A stretch of 64,000 bases of DNA, from NCBI RefSeq assembly GCF_003590145.2, contig NZ_CP060436.1, forward strand, positions 62,001 to 126,000. Direction: 5' to 3'. The notes below the pieces were generated by a model that saw only the letters and a list, made by a program, of their open reading frames with translations, ran no database searches and was not told where the DNA came from. The DNA is from Pseudooceanicola algae. Its GTDB lineage: Bacteria; Pseudomonadota; Alphaproteobacteria; Rhodobacterales; Rhodobacteraceae. How positions within the stretch are numbered: position 1 is the first letter of the stretch; each line of letters begins with the position of its first letter. This document shows, piece by piece, positions 55,509 through 63,201 of this stretch. Position numbers and translations under genes: made by a program.

Positions 55509-55871
55509 GTGAAACGCCTTCTGATCCCGATCCTTTGCGGCCTCTGGGCCGCGCCGGTGTTTGCCGCCTCGCCGATCGCCGAGGTGGTCTGCGACAGCCG
55601 CGCCGCGATGGAACAACGTCTTGTCACGCGGCTGGGCAGCACGCGTCAGGCCACCGGCCTGCGTGGTCCTGAACAGGTGATGGAGGTCTGGACGGATCGC
55701 AGTGGCGATTGGACGCTGGTGGTCAGCTATGCCAGCGGGACCTCCTGCATCGTCGCCATGGGCGAGGCCTGGGAAAACACGGCGCAGACATCGGCAGAGA
55801 AGACATCCGTGGCGGAACCGGGTGCGGATGACGCGTCAGATAGGCTGCCGGTCGAAAAGGATCCGGCCTGA
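55509..55871 (+). CDS. small secreted protein of unknown function
   Basis: This 120-residue protein starts at GTG 55509 (VKRLLIPILCGLWAAPVFA), which gives a standard signal peptide cleaved after AAPVFA. The mature part has one Cys near each end, a VYASG-like SYASGTSCIVAMGEAWE segment and a Ser/Glu-rich tail. An ATG at 55458 would add 17 residues without changing the signal. No function is known. I recognise it as a family in this lineage only by general layout. Confidence 0.65.
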   Translation: MKRLLIPILCGLWAAPVFAASPIAEVVCDSRAAMEQRLVTRLGSTRQATGLRGPEQVMEVWTDRSGDWTLVVSYASGTSCIVAMGEAWENTAQTSAEKTSVAEPGADDASDRLPVEKDPA

Positions 55872-56127
55872 CGGCCCGGGATCCGTGGTTGGCCCCCAAA
55901 CCGCCCTGGGGCGGAAGGATCTGAATCAGGGGCGCGTGAACGCCCCTGCGCAAAGCTGTGCGGGATTGCCGGAAAAGCCGGTTTCCGGCGGGATCGGGGC
56001 GCGTCAGGGCCGCTACGCGCCGAAATCTTGCAGGCCGTGACCAGAGCCGCCGGGACAGCACGCCGCCTGCCGCCGTTTCAGGACCCCCCGTTCAATATGA
56101 GGCGCCCCTGACTTGACCTGACGGGGG

Positions 56128-56334
56128 TCAGAGCAGTTTCAGATCTCCGGCCATCTGGCGACCGTCGCGACCTTCTGTCAGTTCGTAATCCACCTTCTGA
56201 TTGTCCGCGAGACCGGTCAGCCCCGACCTTTCGACTGCGGAAATATGGACGAAAACATCCTTGCCGCCGGTTTCGGGTTCGATGAAACCGTACCCTTTCG
56301 TCGTATTGAACCATTTTACGGTGCCTACAGGCAT
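56128..56334 (-). CDS. cold shock domain protein
   Basis: This 68-residue protein has the cold shock OB-fold with RNP1 (KGYGFIEP, 13-20) and RNP2 (VFVHI, 27-31), and the TVKWFN start. It binds single-stranded nucleic acid as an RNA chaperone. The length fits CspA paralogues. It is divergent from the ArsC/Spx-like gene; the 5' leader could be long as in other csp genes. AAGAGGAGAGAC precedes the start. Confidence 0.94.
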   Translation of the reverse strand: MPVGTVKWFNTTKGYGFIEPETGGKDVFVHISAVERSGLTGLADNQKVDYELTEGRDGRQMAGDLKLL

Positions 56335-56528
56335 TCCGTCTCTCCTCTTGCCGTTTTTCCCTGCAATTCAGGGCACTTGCCGCAGGGTGCGCGGGGTCCC
56401 GCCGAACCGGAACCGGGCGACCTTGCCACATGGTCAGGATTGCATTGCATTTGTAAAAAGCAAGCAAAACACGGGTAATGCTGCAGCACAGCACATGATT
56501 TGGGCGAAGTGATGCAATGGGGGCAAGA

Positions 56529-56843
56529 ATGATTATCTACGGCATCAAGAATTGTGACACCTGCCGCAAGGCACTGAAAGAGCTTGGTAATCCAGAGCTT
56601 GTTGATATTCGGCACGATGGGCTGCCGGAAAACCTGTTGCGCCGCGCTGCCGAAACATTCGGCAACGACTTGCTGAACCGGCGATCCACGACGTGGCGTG
56701 GCCTGTCCGAAGACGAACGCGCCGCGCCGATGGAAGACCTGTTGCGCGCGCATCCGCTGTTGATGAAGCGGCCGCTGATAGAGGCGGGGGACAGGCTCTA
56801 CCTCGGCTGGACGCCACAGGTGCGGGCGGCTCTGCTCGGGTAG
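56529..56843 (+). CDS. ArsC/Spx-like reductase family protein (YffB type)
   Basis: This 104-residue thioredoxin-fold protein starts MIIYGIKNCDTCRKALKEL. Its CxxC active site (CDTC) and conserved Arg in RRSTTWRGL match the ArsC/Spx/YffB family, which includes arsenate reductases and regulators. YffB-like members lack arsenate reductase activity, so the function is open. The start at 56529 is chosen; an in-frame ATG at 56517 adds four residues. Confidence 0.85.
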   Translation: MIIYGIKNCDTCRKALKELGNPELVDIRHDGLPENLLRRAAETFGNDLLNRRSTTWRGLSEDERAAPMEDLLRAHPLLMKRPLIEAGDRLYLGWTPQVRAALLG

Positions 56844-56909
56844 GGGATTGCTGACCCCATGGCAGACTGTCCTGCGAAGATGCGGGACACGCGCGGGCCC
56901 GGGACAGTC

Positions 56910-57458
56910 CTAGCGGGCGGGCTGCGCCTTTGGCACATGGCGGAACAGCAGCCGGTCCAGCGACAGGGCACCGCCGCCCAGGATGCCGGGCACCAGCAAC
57001 AGCATGACCCAGAGCGCACGCTGGTCAAGGATGATGCTGCCGGGATCGCGGTCGAACCATGCCCCGAGACTGGGCGCATCGGCGATCAACCCGTGGCCGT
57101 AGAGGTCGGTCAGGGTCTGCACCAGGATGAACCCGATCATCGCCAGGCTGGCAGGACGGCTCAGCAATCCCAGCAGGATCAGCATGGGCAGCAGGAATTC
57201 CGCCCAGGTGCCGCCGAGGGCAATGGCGCCTTGCAGCCAGCTCATCTGGCTGGCGTCGTAGCCGACCGCTTCGAAGGCTCGCGGAAAGATCTGCCCGTAG
57301 GCGCCGGCGCTCAGGTGCAGGAAGCCAAAACTCCCGTCGCCGATCTTGGTCAGGGCCGAGGCCCAGAAATAGCGCAGCAGTACGGCGGCAAACAGGAAGC
57401 GCGCCAGAAGCGGCAGCAGCGGGGTCAGCCGGGCAAGCGGGGCGGTGGGGTCGGTCAT
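56910..57458 (-). CDS. DoxX family membrane protein (bufferin operon)
   Basis: This 182-residue protein has four hydrophobic helices with LLARFLFAAVLLRYFWASALTKI near the N-terminus and an AEFLLPMLILLGLLSRPASL core, the DoxX pattern. It is the last gene of the bufA-bufB-bufC operon and overlaps bufC by ATGA. In bufferin clusters a DoxX-like membrane protein is common (BufD), but its exact role is not established. It has no metal motif that I can point to. Confidence 0.87.
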   Translation of the reverse strand: MTDPTAPLARLTPLLPLLARFLFAAVLLRYFWASALTKIGDGSFGFLHLSAGAYGQIFPRAFEAVGYDASQMSWLQGAIALGGTWAEFLLPMLILLGLLSRPASLAMIGFILVQTLTDLYGHGLIADAPSLGAWFDRDPGSIILDQRALWVMLLLVPGILGGGALSLDRLLFRHVPKAQPAR

Positions 57459-58228
57459 GGCAGGGTCTCCGCATTTTGGGGATGCTCGATGGTCACCCCG
57501 GTCACCGCCCTGGCGGCCAGCAGGCGGGACAGGAGGTCGGTGAACGCGGCAACCTCGGCATCATCTGTCAGCGCGACGCCGGCGGGGGCCCCGTCCAGCA
57601 GGGCGCGCAGCAGGCGGCTGGCCGATGGCGTCAGCGGCGTCGGGACGGGGTCGAAATCGGGGCGGGTGATCAGGATGTGCTGGGCGGCCGCGCCCGGTTG
57701 CGGCGCATCGGCTTGCCAGGCCTTGCGCCAGATGTCGTGCAGCGGCCAATCCGAGGTCAGCAGCCGAAGCGACGGGGCAAAGTGCAGGCGGGCGCTGGCC
57801 AGATCCTCGGGCGACAGGGCGGCCAGGTGCGCCGGGTCAATGGGCGCCGCATCGGCGGCGTGATAGGCACTGCGCAACGCGAGGTCGAGCCGGGCGATAT
57901 CGGGCAGCCAGGGCATGCTGTCCAAGGCCCGCTGCGCTGCCAGATAGTCGGGCAGCGCCGCGCCGTAGCGAAAGATCCGTTGGTCGCGGGGCGGGTGGGC
58001 GCGTAGGAACGGCTGGGCCAGACGATGCAGATTGGCCTCTCCGATCAGGCGGCACAGGGTCGGAAAGCCTTCGACCAGTGCTCCGGCAAGGCTGCTGGCG
58101 ACATTGTTGCGATAGACGTCGAAACGCCGCCCCGCAGCGCCGCCGCGTCCATCCCCCAGCCCTTCGGGCACCGGACAGGTGGGGTCCAGCAGGGCCGCGC
58201 GAAAGGCGGATTGTTCCGGTGCGCTCAT
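57455..58228 (-). CDS. bufC: bufferin/HvfC maturation partner (DUF2063)
   Basis: This 257-residue protein has the DUF2063 N-terminal domain ([31 protein letters not shown]) with a basic patch, then a C-terminal domain with winged-helix-like features. In bufferin and HvfABC systems such proteins bind the precursor and deliver it to the MNIO enzyme. It overlaps bufB by 4 nt and the DoxX gene by 4 nt. No obvious catalytic residues are present, as expected for a recognition partner. Confidence 0.85.
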   Translation of the reverse strand: MSAPEQSAFRAALLDPTCPVPEGLGDGRGGAAGRRFDVYRNNVASSLAGALVEGFPTLCRLIGEANLHRLAQPFLRAHPPRDQRIFRYGAALPDYLAAQRALDSMPWLPDIARLDLALRSAYHAADAAPIDPAHLAALSPEDLASARLHFAPSLRLLTSDWPLHDIWRKAWQADAPQPGAAAQHILITRPDFDPVPTPLTPSASRLLRALLDGAPAGVALTDDAEVAAFTDLLSRLLAARAVTGVTIEHPQNAETLP

Positions 58229-59109
58229 GACAGGCACAACGCCGGCGTGGGCGCGGCAAGGGGACGGACCTGCGCCAGCGCCGCCTCTGCGCGCTGCGCC
58301 TCTGCCAGCAGTGCGGGCCAGTCGGGCACATCGTTGTCCCATTCAATCAGCAGCGGTTTGGGTCCCGACGCCGCGAGCACCCGGTCGAGCAGCGCCCAGA
58401 CCGGGTCCGCGACGGGGCAACCGTGGCTGTCGATCAACAGGGGGTGGCCCGCTCCGTCGTCCTGCGTGTCATGGCCGCCAAGGTGGATTTCGCCCACGGC
58501 CTCCATCGGGATCGCGTCGACATAGGCTTGCGGGTCGAGATCGAGGTTCACCGCCGAGACAAAGACATTGTTCACGTCCAGCAACAGCCCACAGCCGGTG
58601 CGACGGGTCACTTCGCGCAGGAAATCGGTTTCCGACATCTCGCTGGCCTTGAAGGCAAGGTAGGAAGACGGATTTTCCAGCAGGACCGTCCGGCCAAGCG
58701 CCTCTTGCAGCTGGTCGATGTGGTGGGCGACGCGGGTCAGGGTCGCCTCGGTATAGGGCAGGGGCAGCAGGTCGTTCAGAAAGGCGCTGTCATGGCTCGA
58801 CCAGGCCAGGTGTTCGGAAAAGCTGGCCGGTTGCAGCCAGTCGCACAGATGGCGCAGGCGGGCCAGGTGGTCGCGATCCAGCGGGGCTTCGCCGCCGATC
58901 GACAGGCCGACACCATGCACCGAGATCGGGAAATCCTCGGCCAGCTGGCGCAGTTGGGCCAGTGGGCGGCCACCGTCGCCAAGGTAGTTCTCGGCGTGGA
59001 TCTCCAGCCAGCCGACCGGGGCGGGCCCGGCCAGGATGTCGCGGTAGTGCTGCGCCTTGTAACCGACGCCGGGGGTGGCGGGCAGGGCATTGCGGCGGGG
59101 ATCGGACAT
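58225..59109 (-). CDS. bufB: MNIO family (DUF692) peptide-modifying enzyme, bufferin type
   Basis: This 294-residue TIM-barrel-like enzyme shows the multinuclear-iron ligand set: HGVGLS (His65), SEHLAW (Glu99, His100), LLENPSSY (Glu145), [13 protein letters not shown] (Asp178, Asn180), EIHLGGHD (His209, His213) and DSHGCPV (Asp228). MNIO enzymes oxidise Cys residues of RiPP precursors, as MbnB does in methanobactin. Its position between a four-Cys precursor and bufC fits BufB. It overlaps bufC by ATGA; 124 bases separate it from bufA. Confidence 0.9.
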   Translation of the reverse strand: MSDPRRNALPATPGVGYKAQHYRDILAGPAPVGWLEIHAENYLGDGGRPLAQLRQLAEDFPISVHGVGLSIGGEAPLDRDHLARLRHLCDWLQPASFSEHLAWSSHDSAFLNDLLPLPYTEATLTRVAHHIDQLQEALGRTVLLENPSSYLAFKASEMSETDFLREVTRRTGCGLLLDVNNVFVSAVNLDLDPQAYVDAIPMEAVGEIHLGGHDTQDDGAGHPLLIDSHGCPVADPVWALLDRVLAASGPKPLLIEWDNDVPDWPALLAEAQRAEAALAQVRPLAAPTPALCLS

Positions 59110-59182
59110 GGCGGGCTTCCTTGCGGATGGGACGACCGGGTGGGTGGCAGGTCGGGGCAGAGTGTCGAGTAGGGATAAAGGT

Positions 59183-59225
59183 GGGGGCGCGGCGCGCGCA
59201 GGTGCGGTGCCCGCGCCGCGCCCCC
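59183..59225 (-). promoter_or_regulatory. Perfect 14-bp hairpin between bufA and bufB
   Basis: GGGGGCGCGGCGCG (minus sequence complementary to 59212-59225) pairs perfectly with the arm at 59183-59196 around a 15-base loop. It begins 8 bases after the bufA stop codon and is followed by ACCTTTATCCC. It could be a partial terminator or an mRNA-protecting stem that makes bufA transcripts more abundant than the enzyme genes. Confidence 0.7.
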
Positions 59226-59233
59226 TGGCGGGC

Positions 59234-59545
59234 TTAGCCCTCCATCGGCAGATCGCGATCCAGGGCGTCCATGGACCCCATGCGGGCATGGCCATCAGCC
59301 ATCGCGGGCAGTTCGATGTCCATGCAGGTGCCGGCGTCGACCAGGGTCCAGGCATTGCCCTGGTAGTCAACTTTGGAGGTGCCGGCGCAGGTGGTGCCGG
59401 GACCGGCGGCGCAATCGTTTTCGCCTGCCAGGGAAACGCCGTAGCATTTTTCCTTGGCCATATCCTGGGCGTGGACGGCGGTGGTGCCGGCCAGAGCGGT
59501 GGCAAAGGCGCCTGCGACGGCGGCGAACTTGAGGGTGTTGGACAT
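59234..59545 (-). CDS. bufA: bufferin precursor peptide (DUF2282)
   Basis: This 103-residue protein has a signal peptide ([26 protein letters not shown], about 26 residues) and a mature part with four cysteines at 34, 45, 53 and 74. The motifs are [30 protein letters not shown] and GTC, which define DUF2282 bufferin-like peptides. A further 29-residue acidic tail follows the last Cys. It is the first gene of the operon, with AAAGGGAGC 8 nt before the ATG. I infer modification of its Cys by BufB and metal (probably copper) binding in the periplasm. Confidence 0.88.
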   Translation of the reverse strand: MSNTLKFAAVAGAFATALAGTTAVHAQDMAKEKCYGVSLAGENDCAAGPGTTCAGTSKVDYQGNAWTLVDAGTCMDIELPAMADGHARMGSMDALDRDLPMEG

Positions 59546-59611
59546 GGTAATGCTCCCTTTGGGGGTCAATGGTTTTGGCAGGACGACCGTCATGGCCTCC
59601 GTGCTTCTCCA

Positions 59612-59637
59612 TTCGCGGCGGAGCGGAAAAAATTACA
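59612..59637 (-). promoter_or_regulatory. Candidate SigF-type promoter of bufA
   Basis: Read on the minus strand, GTAA (59637-59634), a 17-base spacer and CGAAT (59616-59612) lie about 65 bases before the bufA ATG, leaving a normal leader with a ribosome site. This resembles the GTAACC-N16-CGAA element I recall for Caulobacter SigF, one base shorter. The transcription start is inferred near 59605. Confidence 0.55.
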
Positions 59638-59683
59638 GCCGTCACGAAACCGTGAATGAATTGCGGAAAATCCCACTATCGCT

Positions 59684-59710
59684 GTAACGTCCGGCCAGAG
59701 TTCCGCGAAT
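59684..59710 (+). promoter_or_regulatory. Candidate SigF-type promoter facing the sigma gene
   Basis: GTAACG (59684-59689), a 16-base spacer and CGAAT (59706-59710) match the same element exactly in spacing. It lies only about 11 bases before the sigma-factor ATG at 59721, so the transcript would be almost leaderless. It may be autoregulatory, or it may control a different start. Confidence 0.45.
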
Positions 59711-59720
59711 GGAGCAGGGA

Positions 59721-60380
59721 ATGAGCGAACGTAATGCCCTCTGGGGTGACCTTCTGAGACGTGCGAACCGGGGCGATGCTGCGGCCTATGCGCGTTTCCT
59801 GACCGAGGTCGCGCCGGTGATGCGCAACATCGTGCGCGCGCGCAGCCCCGGTGCTGGCGTGGAAGAGGTCGAGGATATCGTCCAGGAGGTGCTGCTGGCC
59901 CTGCATGCCAAGCGCCATACCTGGCGGGACAGCGACCCGGTGACGCCCTGGCTGTATGCCATCGCGCGCTACAAGACCGCCGATGCGGCGCGGCGGCGGC
60001 GCGGGGGCGGGGCCCATGTGCCGATCGATGACCTCGCCGAGGTCCTGCCCGATGAAAATTCGGGTGATGGGACGGCGGCGGGGGATCTGACCCGGTTGCT
60101 GGACGGGATCGACGACCGGTCGGCCGGGATCGTGCGCGGAATGGGGGTGGAAGGCGAAAGCGCCGGTACCATCGGCGCCCGGCTGGGGATGAGCGAAGGC
60201 GCGGTGCGCGTCGCCTATCACCGCGCGCTGCAACGGCTGCGCCTGCGGGCAACCGGGCAGGACCCGCCGGGAGGGGCCCAGACCGGGGTCGCGGCAAATG
60301 CCGTCCCGCCCCGCGACGGGATCAAGAGAAGGAAGATGCGGCGCCCGCGGCCCGATCATTTGGACGAAAGAGGCAGATGA
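59721..60380 (+). CDS. sigF: ECF-type RNA polymerase sigma factor (SigF-like)
   Basis: This 219-residue sigma factor has region 2 (ANRGDAAAYARFLTEVAPVMRNIVRAR, then VEDIVQEVLLALHAKRHTWRD and WLYAIARYKTADAARRR) and region 4 (GESAGTIGARLGMSEGAVRVAYHRALQRLRL). It belongs to the ECF group that pairs with NrsF (DUF1109) anti-sigma factors. The ATG at 59721 has GGAG spaced 6 nt; the ATG at 59709 lies within the candidate -10. It overlaps nrsF by ATGA and faces the bufferin operon. Confidence 0.88.
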   Translation: MSERNALWGDLLRRANRGDAAAYARFLTEVAPVMRNIVRARSPGAGVEEVEDIVQEVLLALHAKRHTWRDSDPVTPWLYAIARYKTADAARRRRGGGAHVPIDDLAEVLPDENSGDGTAAGDLTRLLDGIDDRSAGIVRGMGVEGESAGTIGARLGMSEGAVRVAYHRALQRLRLRATGQDPPGGAQTGVAANAVPPRDGIKRRKMRRPRPDHLDERGR

Positions 60381-61018
60381 ACACCGAAGACCTGATCCAG
60401 AGCCTAGCCGCCGAACCGGCCGCACAGCGCGGCGCCGGGCCCGAAGGCCGTCTGCTTCCCTTGCTTCTGGCCGGGCTGGCAATGACGGCGGCGATCTACT
60501 TTTCCTTTTACGGACCGCGCCCCGGCCTGATGGCCGTGCTGGGCGATCCGATGATCTCGGCCAAGACACTGCTGCCGCTGCTGCTGGGCCTTCTGGCGCT
60601 GGCGCTCGCGCTGCGCTCGGCGCGACCCGCGCAGCCCTTCGGCCTGCCCGGCGCGGTGATCTGGGCGGTGCCCATGGCGGCGGCGGCGTTGTTCGTGCTG
60701 GCCTATCTGACGACGGATCCCGCGCAGCGGATGACCGGGTTCATCGGCGGGTCCATCATGGTCTGCCTGCCCTCGATCCCGCTGCTTTCGCTGCCCATCC
60801 TTGCGGGGATGATCGCCGCCCTGCGGCGCGGGGCACCGGTGCATCCGGTGCGGTCCGGGGCGCTGGCCGGGCTGGCGGCGGCTGGTCTGGCCGCGGCGAT
60901 CTATTCGACCTTCTGCACCGAGGACACGCCGCTGTTCTACGCGGTCTGGTACAGCACCGCCATCGGCATCGCGACCGGGATCGGCGCACTGGCCGGGGCA
61001 CGCTGGCTGCGCTGGTAA
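60377..61018 (+). CDS. nrsF: NrsF family anti-sigma factor (DUF1109)
   Basis: This 213-residue protein has six hydrophobic helices and no periplasmic domain. It matches DUF1109/NrsF, the membrane anti-sigma factor of SigF in Caulobacter. It has exactly two cysteines, Cys130 and Cys180, in MVCLPSIP and STFCTEDTP; equivalent cysteines were reported as essential for the response to chromate and cadmium. It is coupled to sigF by ATGA. The N-terminal stretch MNTEDLIQSLA is cytoplasmic and should contact the sigma factor. Confidence 0.88.
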   Translation: MNTEDLIQSLAAEPAAQRGAGPEGRLLPLLLAGLAMTAAIYFSFYGPRPGLMAVLGDPMISAKTLLPLLLGLLALALALRSARPAQPFGLPGAVIWAVPMAAAALFVLAYLTTDPAQRMTGFIGGSIMVCLPSIPLLSLPILAGMIAALRRGAPVHPVRSGALAGLAAAGLAAAIYSTFCTEDTPLFYAVWYSTAIGIATGIGALAGARWLRW

Positions 61019-61038
61019 GGCCCTGGACTGAGACACCA

Positions 61039-61066
61039 AAAAAGGCGCCCGGTGGGGCGCCTTTTT
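61039..61066. terminator. Bidirectional terminator between nrsF and thrS
   Basis: AAAAAGGCGCC (61039-61049) pairs perfectly with GGCGCCTTTTT (61056-61066) around a 6-base loop. It ends the sigF-nrsF transcript and the opposing thrS transcript. Confidence 0.88.
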
Positions 61067-61085
61067 CATATGGTTCGCAAGGGTC

Positions 61086-63032
61086 TCAGCGCAGGTCCGG
61101 CGGTGTGATCTCGGCGGCGATCTGGGCGACAATTTCATCCAGCGTCTGGATCTTCGTCTGCTTCTCGCCAAGACGACGGGTCGAGACGGTGCGATCCTCG
61201 ACCTCCTTCATCCCGCAGGCCAGGATATAGGGCACCTTGCCGACCGAATGTTCGCGGACCTTGTAATTGATCTTTTCGTTGCGCAGGTCGGCTTCGGCGC
61301 GGATGCCACGGGCCTTCAGGGCCGCGACGACCTCGAGGCAGTAGTCATTCGCATCGGTCACGATCCCGGCGACAACCACCTGTCGCGGTGCCAGCCAGAG
61401 CGGCAGCTTGCCGGCGTGTTCCTCGATCAGGATGCCGATGAAGCGCTCGAACGACCCCACCACGGCGCGGTGCAGCATGATCGGGTGGTGCTTTTCACCG
61501 TCCTGCCCGATGTAATGCGCCTCGAGCCGCTCGGGCAGGTTCGGGTCGACTTGCAGCGTGCCGCACTGCCAGTCGCGCCCGATGGCATCGGTCAGCACGA
61601 ACTCCAGCTTCGGGCCATAGAAAGCCCCTTCGCCGGGGTTCAGCGTGTAGTCGTACCCGGCCGCCTTGCAGGCATTGCCAAGCGCGGCTTCGACCTGATC
61701 CCAGCTTTCCTCGGTGCCGACGCGCTTTTCGGGGCGGGTCGACAGCTTGACGCTCCAGCTTTCGAAACCGAGGTCGGCGTAAATCTTGGCGAGGAATTCG
61801 ATGAACTTCTTCGATTCCGCCTCGATCTGGTCGACGGTGCAGAAGATATGCGCGTCGTCCTGCGTGAAGCCGCGCACCCGCATGATGCCATGCAGCGCGC
61901 CCGAGGGTTCGTAGCGCGCGCAGGAGCCGAACTCGGCCATCCGCAGCGGCAGGTCGCGATAACTTTTCAGGCCGTGGTTGAAGATCTGCACGTGGCAAGG
62001 GCAGTTCATCGGCTTCAGCGCGTTGATGGTCTTTTCGCGCGCGTGATCCTCGTCCACTTCGACGATGAACATGTTCTCCTGATAGTTGCCCCAGTGGCCG
62101 GATTGTTCCCAGAGCTTGCGGTTCACCACCTGCGGGGTGTTGACCTCGACATAGCCATCCACCCGCTGCTGGCGGCGCATGTAATCCTGCAGCTCGGTAT
62201 ATATGGTCCAGCCGTTGGGGTGCCAGAAGATCTGGCCGGGGGCCTCTTCCTGCATGTGGAACAGGTCCATCTCGCGGCCCAGCTTGCGGTGATCGCGCTT
62301 GGCGGCCTCTTCCAGCATCAGCAGGTGGGCCTTCAGCTTTTCCTTGCCGGTGAAGGCCACGCCGTAGATCCGTTGCAGCATGGGGCGGTCGCTGTCACCG
62401 CGCCAGTAGGCACCGGCGACCGACATCAGCTTGAAGGCATCGGCGGGCACCTGGCCGGTGTGCTGCAGGTGCGGGCCGCGGCACAGGTCCTGCCAGTCGC
62501 CGTGCCAGTACATCCGCAGCGGCTCGTCGCCGGGGATGCTTTCGATCAGCTCGACCTTGTAGGGTTCACCGCGGTCCTCGTAGTACCTGATTGCAACATC
62601 GCGATCCCAGACTTCCGTGCGAACCGGATCGCGAAGATTGATGATCTCCTTCATCTTCTTCTCGATCTCGCCAAGGTCCTCGGGCGTGAAGGGCTCGGCC
62701 CGGTCGAAATCGTAGTACCAGCCGTCCTTGATCACCGGGCCGATGGTGACCTTCACGTCCGGCCACAGCTCCTGCACGGCGCGGGCCATGATATGGGCAA
62801 GGTCGTGGCGCACCAGTTCGTTCGCGGGGCCGTCGTCCTTCATCGTGTGGATGGCGATCTGCGCGTCGGCCTCGATAGGCCATTGCAGGTCCCAGTGCTG
62901 GCCATTCACGCTGGCGGAGATCGCCTTCTTGGCCAGTGACGTGGAAATGCCGGCGGCCACTTCGGCAGGCGTCACGCCAGCCGCGTAGTCGCGCGCATTG
63001 CCATCGGGAAAGGTGAGTGAGATCTGGGACAT
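61086..63032 (-). CDS. thrS: threonyl-tRNA synthetase
   Basis: ThrS charges tRNA-Thr and edits mischarged serine. The 648-residue protein has an N-terminal TGS domain ([16 protein letters not shown]), the editing SAD-type domain with [16 protein letters not shown], the class II catalytic motifs (motif 2 [22 protein letters not shown]), the Cys and His zinc ligands (MNCPCH) and an anticodon-binding domain at the end. GAGGAGGA precedes the ATG at 63032. The order and length are normal. Confidence 0.97.
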   Translation of the reverse strand: MSQISLTFPDGNARDYAAGVTPAEVAAGISTSLAKKAISASVNGQHWDLQWPIEADAQIAIHTMKDDGPANELVRHDLAHIMARAVQELWPDVKVTIGPVIKDGWYYDFDRAEPFTPEDLGEIEKKMKEIINLRDPVRTEVWDRDVAIRYYEDRGEPYKVELIESIPGDEPLRMYWHGDWQDLCRGPHLQHTGQVPADAFKLMSVAGAYWRGDSDRPMLQRIYGVAFTGKEKLKAHLLMLEEAAKRDHRKLGREMDLFHMQEEAPGQIFWHPNGWTIYTELQDYMRRQQRVDGYVEVNTPQVVNRKLWEQSGHWGNYQENMFIVEVDEDHAREKTINALKPMNCPCHVQIFNHGLKSYRDLPLRMAEFGSCARYEPSGALHGIMRVRGFTQDDAHIFCTVDQIEAESKKFIEFLAKIYADLGFESWSVKLSTRPEKRVGTEESWDQVEAALGNACKAAGYDYTLNPGEGAFYGPKLEFVLTDAIGRDWQCGTLQVDPNLPERLEAHYIGQDGEKHHPIMLHRAVVGSFERFIGILIEEHAGKLPLWLAPRQVVVAGIVTDANDYCLEVVAALKARGIRAEADLRNEKINYKVREHSVGKVPYILACGMKEVEDRTVSTRRLGEKQTKIQTLDEIVAQIAAEITPPDLR

Positions 63033-63201
63033 GTCTGTCCTCCTCGTCAGTTTGGCGCCCACGGAACGCCCGGTTGCGGGTTATGTGTGAAAGGCGAATT
63101 GGCAGAGGAGGGGACCCAAGTCAAGCTTTCGGGGGTTGGGATCAGGCAGTGGCGCGGCCTGCGCCGGTGTCCAAGGATGATGTCAGCCCATAGCGGAGCC
63201 C

